Shown here: positions 44,531 through 52,959 of the stretch, piece by piece
Numbering within the stretch: the stretch's first letter is position 1
Layout of the letters: every line of letters starts with the position of its first letter
Assembly: GCF_000877395.1 (NCBI RefSeq)
Contig: NZ_JYFE01000025.1
Coordinates: 62,001 to 126,000 of the forward strand
DNA length: 64,000 nt
From: Jannaschia aquimarina
GTDB taxonomy: Bacteria > Pseudomonadota > Alphaproteobacteria > Rhodobacterales > Rhodobacteraceae
Direction: 5' to 3'
The notes under the pieces: generated by a model
What the model was told of the DNA's origin: nothing
Seen by the model: only the letters and a program-made list of their open reading frames with translations
The model's database searches: none
Made by a program: the position numbers and the translations under genes

Positions 44531-45168
44531 CCGCGCCGATACTCGTGATGGGCGCGACGTCGGGCATCGGCCGCCTGACGGTGGACGAAGCGACGGGCCG
44601 GGGCCTGCCGGTGCGCGCCTTCGCCCACAGCGCCGGAGACCTCTCCGCCACCGACCTGTTGGAGCCCTGCCCCGGCGATGCCCGCGACGCGGACGACGTG
44701 CGCAAGGGGCTGGCGGGCTGTCGCGCCGTGATCTACGCGCTCGGCATCACCGAACGCCTGTCGATGTTGTGGGAGGAGGAGACGCTCTTCTCCGACACGA
44801 CCCGTGTCCTGCTCCCCGCGATGGAAGAGGCCGGCGTGACCCGCCTCGTCGCCGTGACCGGCTTCGGCGCGGGCCGCAGCAAGCAGGCCATGAGCACGCT
44901 GGAGCGGATGGGCCATCGCGCCATCCTCGGCCGCCCCTATGCCGACAAGGACCGTCAGGAAGAGATGATCATGGAGAGCGCGCTTGATTGGACCATCGTC
45001 CGCCCGGTCATCCTGACCAACGGCAAGGGAGGCGCCCCCATCAAGGTCCTCCGCGACCCCGCCACCTGGCGCAACGGCCTCATCCCCCGCACCGACGTCG
45101 CCCGCCATCTGGTCGACACGGTCGAGCAGGGGCTGGACGTGAAGGCGGATGTGGTGATTTCGCGATAG
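44527..45168 (+). CDS. NAD(P)H-binding atypical SDR protein
   Basis: A 213-residue protein with GTG start overlapping the previous stop. Residues 7-16 (VMGATSGIGR) are the dinucleotide-binding loop, and LAGCRAVIYALGITER, TRLVAVTGFGAG and LDWTIVRPVILTNG match the NmrA/YwnB-like NAD(P)-binding family. These often reduce or sense flavins or quinones; substrate unknown. It is the last typical high-GC gene before the AT-richer insert. Confidence 0.85.
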   Translation: MTAPILVMGATSGIGRLTVDEATGRGLPVRAFAHSAGDLSATDLLEPCPGDARDADDVRKGLAGCRAVIYALGITERLSMLWEEETLFSDTTRVLLPAMEEAGVTRLVAVTGFGAGRSKQAMSTLERMGHRAILGRPYADKDRQEEMIMESALDWTIVRPVILTNGKGGAPIKVLRDPATWRNGLIPRTDVARHLVDTVEQGLDVKADVVISR

Positions 45169-45402
45169 GATTGGGTCGCGTCGGCGGGTCTTCTTTTCGG
45201 ATCTAGGGAGAACCGCACCGATTACGCCACCCGAGAATGCCGCAGCGGCATTAGGACAGTACCGCCGTCGCTTAATCGCGATAGTTGCGCCGTCGTAATC
45301 TGTGAAATAATCAGATAAAGCTTGGCGGAAGACGGCATCCGGGCAGAATGTCGAATACCTTCTTGCAAACTTTCGGAAGCACATACGACTTGAGGTCCAC
45401 CA
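45169..45402. other. Gene-free lower-GC lead-in to foreign insert
   Basis: These 234 bases are clearly less GC-rich than the flanks and hold no convincing gene on either strand. A GAGG ribosome-site-like sequence precedes the ATG of the broken PP-loop gene at 45403. No terminal repeat or integrase was seen. Confidence 0.5.
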
Positions 45403-46479
45403 ATGCGAGTATCCGTCAAACAGTCTGGAAATCGTGTCGAGGTTATCGGGTATGGTGAGCCTACAAGTTTCGAGATAGATGGCCTCGAACTGAAGGAACT
45501 ACGCGATCATACTTTTGCAGCGTGGCCAATGTTACCATGGGCGATGAAGACCGGGTAATCCATTGAAGTTGACGGGCCGGTCGATCCTGTAGCAATCGAA
45601 AATATAGCGCGATTCTCACGCGCTTGGGAATTATGGGAGCCGCACAACTTTCATCCGGTCAAAATGCGATCATCTTCAATAACTGCCCTGGAAGAAAGGA
45701 ACGAAGATTTTGTTTTCTACTCTGGAGGCTTAGATTCCACAGACATGCTTCTGCAGCTAGGAAAACAGCCGCGGAAAACCACAGCACTTACAGTACAGGG
45801 CTTTGATTATGGCACCTCCGCAGATAAGCAATTCCGCCAGCTACGCGAGCAGGTTGCGCCTCTCCTCGAAGAATTAAACTACAAGCAGGTAGTACTCAAG
45901 ATATCGCGAGTATCGGGAGGACATCACTCATGGGCGCTGCAGCTAGCCGCTGCAGGGTTTCTTTTATCCGACCGCTTTCGAAGGGGCTTTTTCGCTTCAG
46001 ATTATAACTGGGAGCAGGACATGGTCGCTTTCCCTTGGGGCCTGAATCATGTTACCAATCGCTACTTGCGCGGTAAAAATTTCCACCTTGCGGGTCTGTG
46101 CGAAGATAGAACACGCGCAATGAAAGCACGGACGGTTGCTCACCACCCTACTGCAATCAAGGCTGTCTCATTCTGCAAGCGAGGAGAGTTTCGCCCAAAG
46201 AATTGCGGGACATGCAAGAAGTGTTTGAGGACCAAAGCTATGTTCGCCGCCGTTGACGAACGACCCGACATATTCGTTAACGGATCTTACGAAGAGCCTT
46301 TCGCCAAGTCTATAGACTTGAGCAATAAGATCGAACGCGCGTTCTTTATCGATCTATGCCAGATGGCCCGCGAGAACGGAAACCTTGACCAGATACCAGA
46401 AATGAAGGCCATGTTTGGAAAACTGAAACGACAGCATTCCGGTTTGTCCATGCTGTTCAATAGAATTATGCGGCGATAA
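45403..46479 (+). pseudogene. PP-loop (adenine nucleotide alpha hydrolase-like) gene split by an in-frame TAA
   Basis: A single reading frame of 358 codons runs from ATG 45403 to the stop at 46479 and is interrupted only by TAA at 45556-45558 (codon 52). The first part reads MRVSVKQSGNRVEVIGYGEP..., ending WAMKTG; after the stop it continues SIEVDGPVDPVAIENIARF. The ATP-pyrophosphatase loop SGGLDS lies at codons 107-112, and a zinc-type cysteine set (FCKRGEF... CGTCKKC, codons 258, 268, 271, 274) follows. This architecture resembles asparagine-synthase/QueC-like PP-loop enzymes that activate a substrate with ATP. The downstream part alone could start at ATG 45664 (271 residues). Composition and codon use are AT-rich against the whole neighbourhood, indicating transfer. 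Confidence 0.75.
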
Positions 46480-46604
46480 GACAAGGATCTTGTCGATACG
46501 TGACAGGTCTCACCCCAAATTAACTCGTAAGACCAGATCCCTGCCCGGCCAAGGCGGCTACGTGACCCCTCCACCGCCGCCTGCAAGAAAACCGCCGCCC
46601 GCAC

Positions 46605-46637
46605 GAAAAAGGGCGCCGCCCGAAGGCCGGCGCCCTG
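46605..46637 (-). terminator. Rho-independent terminator of the PstS-OmpA gene
   Basis: Read on the reverse strand, AGGGCGCC and GGCGCCCT form an 8-bp stem extended by GCC/GGC around a TTCG tetraloop, with a bulged G, followed by TTTTT. It lies 19 bp past the stop of the gene at 46656. Confidence 0.85.
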
Positions 46638-46655
46638 TCCTTCCTGGCTGCGCGC

Positions 46656-48467
46656 CTACCGCACCCAGACTTCCACGCGGCGGTTGCGCGACCGGCCATA
46701 GGGGTTGTCGTTGCAGCTCATCGGCGCCGCTTCGCTCAGCCCGACGGCCGACATCCGCATGTCGCGCAGCGTGCCCGCATCGGGATGCCACCGCAGCTCG
46801 TTCAGCACCTGCTCCGCCCGGTTGCGGGAAAGCTGCGTGTTGTAGGCGAACTGCCCGACCGTATCGGCGAAGCCCACGAAGATCAGCTCGCGCCCGGCAT
46901 TCTCGGGGCGGCCCATGAATTCGACCAGGCGGTCCAGATCCCGGCGGCCCTTGCTGTCGAGCCGGAACTCGTCGGTGGGAAAGCGGAACGTCATCGACAG
47001 CCGGTTGGCCCCGGACAGTTGCGCCGAGATCTGGTCCTGCACGTCACGCACGACCGGGCCCGGCTGGCCGATCCGGGCGGCGTTGATCAGGCGCGCCAGG
47101 GCGCGATCGTCCTCGACGATGCCCAGGCTGAAATAGCCCGACTCCGCGACATATTGGTCGGCGGCCGGCGAGATCATGTAGTCGACCAGCTGCTGCACTT
47201 CCGGCTTGGGGTTCTGGTTGTCGATATACAGACGGATCCGCCGGCCCAGAAGGTATTCCTCGGCCTTGCTCTTGAATGGCGTGGCTTCGGTCACGACGCC
47301 GCAATCGAGGATCAGGTCGATGGTCCTGGTGTCTCCGACATTGTCGCTGATCGAATAGCCGATGGCGCCGGGGTTCTCTTCGACGAAGGCGCGCATGTCC
47401 CGGCCGCGATCCAGTTCGGTCGTGCGCGGGGACAGGTCGCGCTTTCCGCCGAAGGCCCAGTTCTCGAAATTCCTGCGGGCAGAGCCGCCATCCCGCGCGC
47501 CGGGCATGATCGACAGGTTGGGCCCGCCGACCTCGGCCCAGTTCGTGGTCCGGTCGGTGTAGATCGAGATCAGTTGCTGACGCGACAGGCTCTCGATCGG
47601 GTTGGAGGTGTGGACCGTCATCAGCACCGAGTCGACGCCGATGATGTATTCCTGTGACGGGTCGAACAGATCGCCGCGCCCTTGCGCCTTCAGGGCCGCG
47701 ACCTGATACTGGTCCGGCGGCCCCGAGGCCATGGCGATGTCGGCGGTGCCCTCGACCAGACGGTCGAAGCCGATCTCGGAATCGTTGGACTCGACCTCTA
47801 TGACGAACGGATCGCCGCCATCGTTCGGGGTGAAGATGTACTGGGCGATCGCGTCCGGGAACTCGATCGGCTCCAAGACGGTCGCGTTCAGAATCTCTGC
47901 GAAGGGCTCCATCACCAGCGGCATCAGGTCTTCGCCGACATTGTCGGATCCGACCATCACCAGATCGGCGGGAAGGCGCACCGGCGGCGGCGCCTCTGCG
48001 ACCTCCTCGGCCTCGACCGTATCCTCGACCGTGCTGCTGGCGAGCACCGCAGGGGGCGGGCATCCGGGGCCGGAGCAGGTGACCGTATCGACCGCCGCCG
48101 ACAGGATCACGCCGCCACTCTCGACGCTGAACATTCCGTCGGCGATGTCGACCAGACGACCAGAGAAGGTCTCTCCGCCGGTCTTGGCCGTGAGCGTGAC
48201 CTGCCCGCCCAACTCGAAGGCGGTTTCCGGACAACCCGGTCCATAGCAGGTAAGCCCGCCGGCCCCCAACCGCAGGTCGCCGAGGTTCGGCACCCGGACG
48301 ATATAGGTGTCGTCCTCAAATGAAATCAGTTCTCCATCCACGGCGATTTCACCGTCACCAGAGCGCAACGAGACCTGTTCCGCGACGGCGGATCCGACGA
48401 AAACCAGTGCTGTGAAGGAGAGGAGGGCGATGCGGCGAGGGCCGCGCGGCGTTATGCCTATACTCAT
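46656..48467 (-). CDS. Phosphate-binding-like (PstS) / OmpA fusion protein
   Basis: A 603-residue exported protein (ATG 48467; signal peptide residues about 1-29). Residues 30-145 form two similar small beta segments, each ending in a C-x-GPGCP motif (LTCYGPGCPETAF, VTCSGPGCPPPAV). Residues about 165-430 are a PstS-like periplasmic binding domain (LVMVGSDNVGEDLMPLV, MASGPPDQYQVAAL, GGSARRNFENWAFGG). The last 120 residues are an OmpA/MotB peptidoglycan-binding domain (FRFPTDEFRLDSKGRRDLDRL, VGFADTVGQFAYN, LSRNRAEQVLNEL). It would tether a ligand-binding module to the cell wall. No ABC transporter genes are adjacent. Confidence 0.85.
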   Translation of the reverse strand: MSIGITPRGPRRIALLSFTALVFVGSAVAEQVSLRSGDGEIAVDGELISFEDDTYIVRVPNLGDLRLGAGGLTCYGPGCPETAFELGGQVTLTAKTGGETFSGRLVDIADGMFSVESGGVILSAAVDTVTCSGPGCPPPAVLASSTVEDTVEAEEVAEAPPPVRLPADLVMVGSDNVGEDLMPLVMEPFAEILNATVLEPIEFPDAIAQYIFTPNDGGDPFVIEVESNDSEIGFDRLVEGTADIAMASGPPDQYQVAALKAQGRGDLFDPSQEYIIGVDSVLMTVHTSNPIESLSRQQLISIYTDRTTNWAEVGGPNLSIMPGARDGGSARRNFENWAFGGKRDLSPRTTELDRGRDMRAFVEENPGAIGYSISDNVGDTRTIDLILDCGVVTEATPFKSKAEEYLLGRRIRLYIDNQNPKPEVQQLVDYMISPAADQYVAESGYFSLGIVEDDRALARLINAARIGQPGPVVRDVQDQISAQLSGANRLSMTFRFPTDEFRLDSKGRRDLDRLVEFMGRPENAGRELIFVGFADTVGQFAYNTQLSRNRAEQVLNELRWHPDAGTLRDMRMSAVGLSEAAPMSCNDNPYGRSRNRRVEVWVR

Positions 48468-48769
48468 TGTCAAAACTCACTCTTGACCTGACCACGATGG
48501 GAAGGCCGACAGCGCGTTCGAACTGCTCCCGGGGCTCGTGCCCACCCGTTACCGTTTCAACAAAGCCTAAAAGATGTGCAGAATTGCGGCCGAACTCGGG
48601 CCTTCGTCGACAATCCCGTTCGGCCCCGTGGCCGGGCCAGCGGATCCGCCGGTTTCACCGCGTGCCGACGGACCGGCAGACGGGCAAGATGGGGCCGTTC
48701 GGATCCGGCATCCGGTTCGGCCCGGGCGAATGGGCGGATCCGGGCGCAACCCTATTGGCCGGCCACCTA
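48468..48769. other. 302-bp intergenic region upstream of the PstS-OmpA gene
   Basis: No convincing gene on either strand. It must contain the promoter of the reverse-strand PstS-OmpA gene; the stretch around 48555-48580 (CAACAAAGCCTAAAAGATG) is locally AT-rich. Nothing else recognised. Confidence 0.5.
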
Positions 48770-49588
48770 TCAGATCTCGATCTCTCCACGCAGATAGGTT
48801 ACCGCGCGGCCGGTCAGGGTCACGACCGTGTCGCCCAGCAGGCAGTCCGCTGCGCCGCCGCGGGCGCTGATCTGGCGGGCCGACAAGGTGTCGCGCCCCA
48901 GCCGAGCGGCCCAGAACGGCACCAGCACGCCATGGGCAGATCCGGTGAACGGGTCCTCGTCGATCCCGGCGGCGGGGGCGAAATAGCGGCTGACGAAATC
49001 GCCTCCCTTCGCCGCCGGCGCGGTGCAGATCACGCCCCGCGACCGGCCCGCTCCGCCCCCCACCCGGACCAGAGCGGCGAAGTCAGGGGCCAGCGCCGCC
49101 ACCTCGTCCTCGGTGGCGAAGACGGCCACGTCATCCCATTCGTCGGGCGCGTAATGGGCGCGCAGCACCTTGGTCGGGGCGGCGCCCAGCGCGCGGCCCA
49201 GCCCCTCGGGCGGATCCACCGGAGCGGGGTCCAGACGCGGCAGCCGCAGAGCCAGCCGGTCGCCGTCACGGCGCACGACCAGCTCGCCGGCCTACCGCGT
49301 GGCAAAGCGCACCTCCTCGGCCCCCGTCGCCTCCAATATGACATGGCCCGAGGCCAGCGTCGCATGTCCGCACAGCGCCACCTCGAGTGCGGGCGTGAAC
49401 CAGCGCAGGCCCCGCGCATTCCCCTCGCCCGTCAGAAAGGCCGTCTCGGCCAGGTTGTTCTCCTCCGCGATGGCCAGCATTACGGAATCGTCCAACCAGT
49501 CGCCCGGCAGTTGCACGACCGCCGCCGGATTGCCGGTGAAGACGCCGGTCGTGACGAAGGCGTCGACCTGATGGAGGGGCAGCTTCAC
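48770..49588 (-). pseudogene. PhzF-family isomerase gene with in-frame TAG
   Basis: One frame of 272 codons from ATG 49588 matches the PhzF family (diaminopimelate-epimerase fold). It begins LHQVDAFVTTGVFTGNPAAVV, then EENNLAETAFL and the catalytic-Glu motif FTPALEVALCGHATLA. After the break it has DEDPFTGSAHGVLVPFWA and ends TGRAVTYLRGEIEI. It is broken at codon 99 by TAG (49292-49294) in VRFATR-stop-AGELVVRRDG, where relatives usually have Ser or another residue; a single base change (for example TCG or CAG to TAG) explains it. All the rest is intact, so the mutation is recent, a sequencing error, or read through. Confidence 0.8.
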
Positions 49589-49650
49589 ACCGTACGCTCC
49601 TGATTCGTTCTTGGCCGGGGAAAACGTCCCGTCTGCCTATTGTGCAGACA

Positions 49651-49682
49651 GGGGGTGCACGGGGGGTGCACAGGGGGTGCAC
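49651..49682. repeat. Three tandem 11-bp units containing GGGGGTGCAC
   Basis: GGGGGTGCAC occurs at 49651-49660, 49662-49671 and 49673-49682, each separated by one base, so the period is 11 bp, about one helical turn. GTGCAC is itself palindromic. The repeat sits in the 163-bp gap between the phzF-like gene start and the stop of the upstream ATPase gene, where a phzF promoter would be. Confidence 0.7.
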
Positions 49683-49751
49683 ACCGGCCGAGAACGGAAT
49701 CGCCGGCTTCAGGACGAGAATAGGGACGACATTCCGCCCGCTCCATGCAGG

Positions 49752-50801
49752 TCAGACCACCCGCTCGCCGCTTTCGGCGTCGAAGACATGGCAGATCTCG
49801 GCTGGGATATGGGCGGCGAAGGGCGCCTTGATCTCGGCCCGGAACTCCTTGGGCGCCTTGACCGCCACGAGGTCGCGCCCGGTGCGGACCGTGACCATGG
49901 TCGAGTCGCCCAGAAGCTCCATCGAATAGACCGGCGCGCGCAACTCGCCCTGCCCCTCCTCGGCGACGCTCGCATCCTCGGCGCGGAAGCCGCAGATCAC
50001 CTTGCCCGGCGGGCCGGACACCCCGGGAATCGTTGCGTTTTCGCTATGGAAGGTGCCGTCCCGGATCTCTCCGGCCATCAGGTTCATGGCGGGGCTGCCG
50101 ATAAAGCCCGCAACGAAGGTGTTCTGGGGCTGGTCGTAGATTTCCGTCGGCGTTCCAACCTGTTGCACGATGCCCGCCTTCATCACGACCACCCGGTCCG
50201 CCAGGGTCATCGCCTCGATCTGGTCGTGGGTGACGTAGATCGTCGTCACCTTCAGCTCGTGGCTCAGGTTTTTGATCTGCGCCCGCGTCGAGACCCGCAG
50301 CTTGGCGTCCAGGTTCGACAGCGGCTCGTCCATCAAAAAGACCTGCGGCGTCCGCACGATGGCGCGGGCCAGCGCCACCCGCTGCCGTTGCCCGCCCGAC
50401 AGCGCGGCGGGCTTGCGGTGCAGGAAGTCGTCAAGCTCCACCATCGCCGAGGCGCGCATCACCCGCTCCTCATGCTCCGCCTGGGGGACCTTCCGGACCT
50501 TCAGGGGGAAGCGGATATTCTCGTAGACCGTCAGGTTCGGGTAGAGGCCATAGCTTTGAAAAACCATGGCAATATCGCGGTCCTTCGGATCCAGATCGTT
50601 GACCCGGCGGTCCCCGATATAGATGTCGCCGGCCGTCGGATCCTCCAAGCCCGCGATCATGCGCATCGTCGTCGTCTTGCCGCAGCCCGATGGCCCCAAC
50701 AGGACCAGGAATTCCCGGTCCGCGATGTCCAGGTCGAAGGCCTGCACACCCACGAAGTCGCCCCAGCGCTTCGTGACATTCTTGAGCTTGATCTCGGCCA
50801 T
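49752..50801 (-). CDS. UgpC/MsmK-type ABC transporter ATPase
   Basis: A 349-residue CUT1-type ATPase with Walker A GPSGCGKTT near residues 38-46, Q-loop in FQSYGLYPNLTVYENI, ABC signature LSGGQRQRVALARA, Walker B VFLMDEPLSNLDA, switch His in VTHDQIEA and a C-terminal MOP/OB regulatory part (VICGFRAED, MELLGDSTMVTVRTG). Such subunits serve sugar or glycerol-phosphate importers. No permease or binding protein genes are next to it, so it is an orphan that may energise transporters encoded elsewhere. Confidence 0.93.
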   Translation of the reverse strand: MAEIKLKNVTKRWGDFVGVQAFDLDIADREFLVLLGPSGCGKTTTMRMIAGLEDPTAGDIYIGDRRVNDLDPKDRDIAMVFQSYGLYPNLTVYENIRFPLKVRKVPQAEHEERVMRASAMVELDDFLHRKPAALSGGQRQRVALARAIVRTPQVFLMDEPLSNLDAKLRVSTRAQIKNLSHELKVTTIYVTHDQIEAMTLADRVVVMKAGIVQQVGTPTEIYDQPQNTFVAGFIGSPAMNLMAGEIRDGTFHSENATIPGVSGPPGKVICGFRAEDASVAEEGQGELRAPVYSMELLGDSTMVTVRTGRDLVAVKAPKEFRAEIKAPFAAHIPAEICHVFDAESGERVV

Positions 50802-50883
50802 CCGCACCCCCGCTGTCGGGTCCAGACTAGACACGGGCCCCACGACGCGACAAGCGTTTTGCAATCGTATGCAAGAGGACCCG

Positions 50884-51897
50884 ATGGCGGACGGCGCGGC
50901 ACGGATCGAGATCGACAGACACGACGCGAAGGCCGCGCTGGAGGCGCTGTCCGAAGGCGATCTGGATCGCCTCGCCCCAGACGCGACCTGCGACGCGGCG
51001 CATCCGTTCGGGCGCCTGACAGGCTCCGACGCCCGGCGCCCCTGGGCCGAACTGCACGCCGCCTTCCCGGATCTGGAGCGTCGCGACACCATCTTCGTCG
51101 CGGGCCAGAACCATTCCGACGACCGCATCACGGAGTGGCGCGCACCGCGTCTCGTGGCCTGCCTCGGGTCCTATCTGGGCACGTTTGACGCGCCCTTCGC
51201 GGGCATCCCGCCGACCGGCGCCCTCGCCACGCTCGATTACGGAGAGGCGCACTGGATCGAGGACGGGCGCATCCGCGCCTCATGGCTCGTCTGGGACCTC
51301 GCCGGGCTGATGCTGCGCACCGGCTGCTGGCCTCTGGCGCATCCTCTAGGCGCACCGGGCCACTGGCCGGGCCCACGCACGCAGGACGGTCTGCGGATGG
51401 CCGCCACACCGGACGACCGGGCCGAGGCGTTGGGCACCGTGCTCGACATGCATGCCATCCTGAACGGCTACCGCAACGACTCCATCAAGGGGATCGACAT
51501 GCGGCACTGGCATCCCGACTTCACCTATTGGGCGGGCGGTGCGATCGGCGCCTGCCGGGGGATCGAGGGCTTCCGTGCCCACCATCAGATCCCCTATCGC
51601 CGCGCGTTCCCCGACGCACAGGGCGCGGGGCATTTCGCGCGCCTGTCTGACGGCCCCTACGCGGTCACCGGCGGCGACGTGACGATGACCCATGCGGGCG
51701 ACGAATACCTCGGCCTTGCGCCCACAGGGCGGCGCCTGCGCTTTCGGGTGATGGATTTCTACCGCTTCGGCGCCGACGGCCGCATCGCCGAGAACTGGCT
51801 GCCCAACGACACGCTGGGCCTGATGGCGCAGATGGGGATCGACGTCCTCGCCCGGCTGAGGCACCGCCGCGGGCAACCCCGTCGGGACGTCTTCTGA
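50884..51897 (+). CDS. Double SnoaL-like (ester cyclase) protein
   Basis: A 337-residue protein with two NTF2/SnoaL-like halves. The first is about residues 15-150 (AHPFGRLTGSDARRPWAELHAAFPDLERRDTIFVAGQN, GEAHWIEDGRIRASWLVWDLAGLMLRTG). The second is about 185-330 (KGIDMRHWHPDFTYWAG, GLAPTGRRLRFRVMDFYRFGADGRIAENWLPNDTLGLMAQMGIDV). ATG 50884 follows AAGAGGA. The half-repeat suggests an internal duplication. Substrate unknown. Divergent from the ATPase gene. Confidence 0.8.
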   Translation: MADGAARIEIDRHDAKAALEALSEGDLDRLAPDATCDAAHPFGRLTGSDARRPWAELHAAFPDLERRDTIFVAGQNHSDDRITEWRAPRLVACLGSYLGTFDAPFAGIPPTGALATLDYGEAHWIEDGRIRASWLVWDLAGLMLRTGCWPLAHPLGAPGHWPGPRTQDGLRMAATPDDRAEALGTVLDMHAILNGYRNDSIKGIDMRHWHPDFTYWAGGAIGACRGIEGFRAHHQIPYRRAFPDAQGAGHFARLSDGPYAVTGGDVTMTHAGDEYLGLAPTGRRLRFRVMDFYRFGADGRIAENWLPNDTLGLMAQMGIDVLARLRHRRGQPRRDVF

Positions 51898-51904
51898 CCG
51901 GGCT

Positions 51905-52900
51905 CTAGCCCCGCGATCCGTCCACCCAGCGCAGACCCAGCGACACCACTTCGGGGACCATCGCGCCATAGGCCCGGCCCGCCTCGGGGTTGGAGGCGTT
52001 GCCCGCCTCAGCCCGCGCCCCCACCCCCGCGAGGATCGCCGCCAGACGAAAGGCCGCCAGCGCCAGCCAAGGCCGCAGATCCGGCACTTCGATCCCGCGC
52101 CGCCGCGCGTAGACTTCCAGATGCGCCTCGTCCGATGGCAGGCCCAGCGCCGCCCGGCCCACGCCGCCCAGCCCTTTCAGCGGCGAGTCGTGGGGCAGGT
52201 TCCACTGCATGATCTGATAGGCCACATCCGCCAGCGGATGGCCCAGCGTCGACAGCTCCCAGTCGAGGATACCGATGATATGGGGCTGCGTCGGGTGAAA
52301 GATCAGGTTGTCCAGCCGCCAATCGCCATGGACCAGCGCCGGCTCCGCCTCGGGTGGGTCCTGCGCGCGCAGCCAGGCGCCCAGACGCGTCATCCCCTTG
52401 GCGGGTGTCTCGACGCTCGCGGCATATTGCCGGCTCCAGATCTCCGCCTGACGGGCGAAATAGCCCTCCGCACGACCGTAATCGCCCAGGCCTATGCCGA
52501 ACGGGTCCAGGCCATGCAGGTCGGCCAGCATGCGTCCCATTTCTTCGTAGATCGCGCCCCGCTCCTCCAGGTCCGGCAGGGCGGGATCCCAGAAGATGCG
52601 GCCATCCAGGTACTCCATCACGTAGAAGGGGCGGCCCAGCGGATTGTCGCCTTCCTCCAGCAGGATCGGCACCGGCGCTGGCACCCCCGTCTCCATCAAT
52701 GCGGCCAGAACGCGGAACTCCCGCTCGATCGCATGGGCCTTGGGCAGCAGCTTTCCGGGCGGCTTGGCGCGCAAGACCATGGCCCCCTGCCCCGTCTCCA
52801 GCCGCCATGTCGGGTTCGATTGCCCCGTGCCGAACCTCTCCGCGCCGGTGACCGGGGTGCCCAGCCGTGCGGCGAGCCAGTCGAACATATCCTGATCCAT
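51905..52900 (-). CDS. APH-type phosphotransferase (ACAD10/11 kinase-domain-like)
   Basis: A 331-residue aminoglycoside-phosphotransferase-fold protein. It has FGTGQSNPTWRLET (nucleotide loop), VLRAKPPGKLLPKAHAIEREFRVLAAL, PFYVMEYLDGRIFWDPALPDL, catalytic LVHGDWRLDNLIFHP (Asp in HGDWRxDN) and metal-binding ILDWELSTLGHPLADVAY. This variant is the kinase domain of human ACAD10/11 and of bacterial proteins encoded beside acyl-CoA dehydrogenases. It probably phosphorylates a hydroxyacyl-CoA. It is divergent by 59 bp from an acyl-CoA dehydrogenase gene of matching type. Confidence 0.9.
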   Translation of the reverse strand: MDQDMFDWLAARLGTPVTGAERFGTGQSNPTWRLETGQGAMVLRAKPPGKLLPKAHAIEREFRVLAALMETGVPAPVPILLEEGDNPLGRPFYVMEYLDGRIFWDPALPDLEERGAIYEEMGRMLADLHGLDPFGIGLGDYGRAEGYFARQAEIWSRQYAASVETPAKGMTRLGAWLRAQDPPEAEPALVHGDWRLDNLIFHPTQPHIIGILDWELSTLGHPLADVAYQIMQWNLPHDSPLKGLGGVGRAALGLPSDEAHLEVYARRRGIEVPDLRPWLALAAFRLAAILAGVGARAEAGNASNPEAGRAYGAMVPEVVSLGLRWVDGSRG

Positions 52901-52959
52901 GCGCGCAGGGTTGCGCGCGCCGCGCCGAGTGGCAAGGCTGTACCGCAGGGAGGACCGAT

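Noticed and set aside
45169-46500. A transposon or insertion sequence around the low-GC gene
   Set aside because: No transposase, integrase, terminal inverted repeats or target duplications could be seen.
46480-46500. GACAAG-GAT-CTTGTC dyad after the PP-loop gene as a terminator
   Set aside because: Only a 6-bp stem with a 3-nt loop and no T run; too weak to call.
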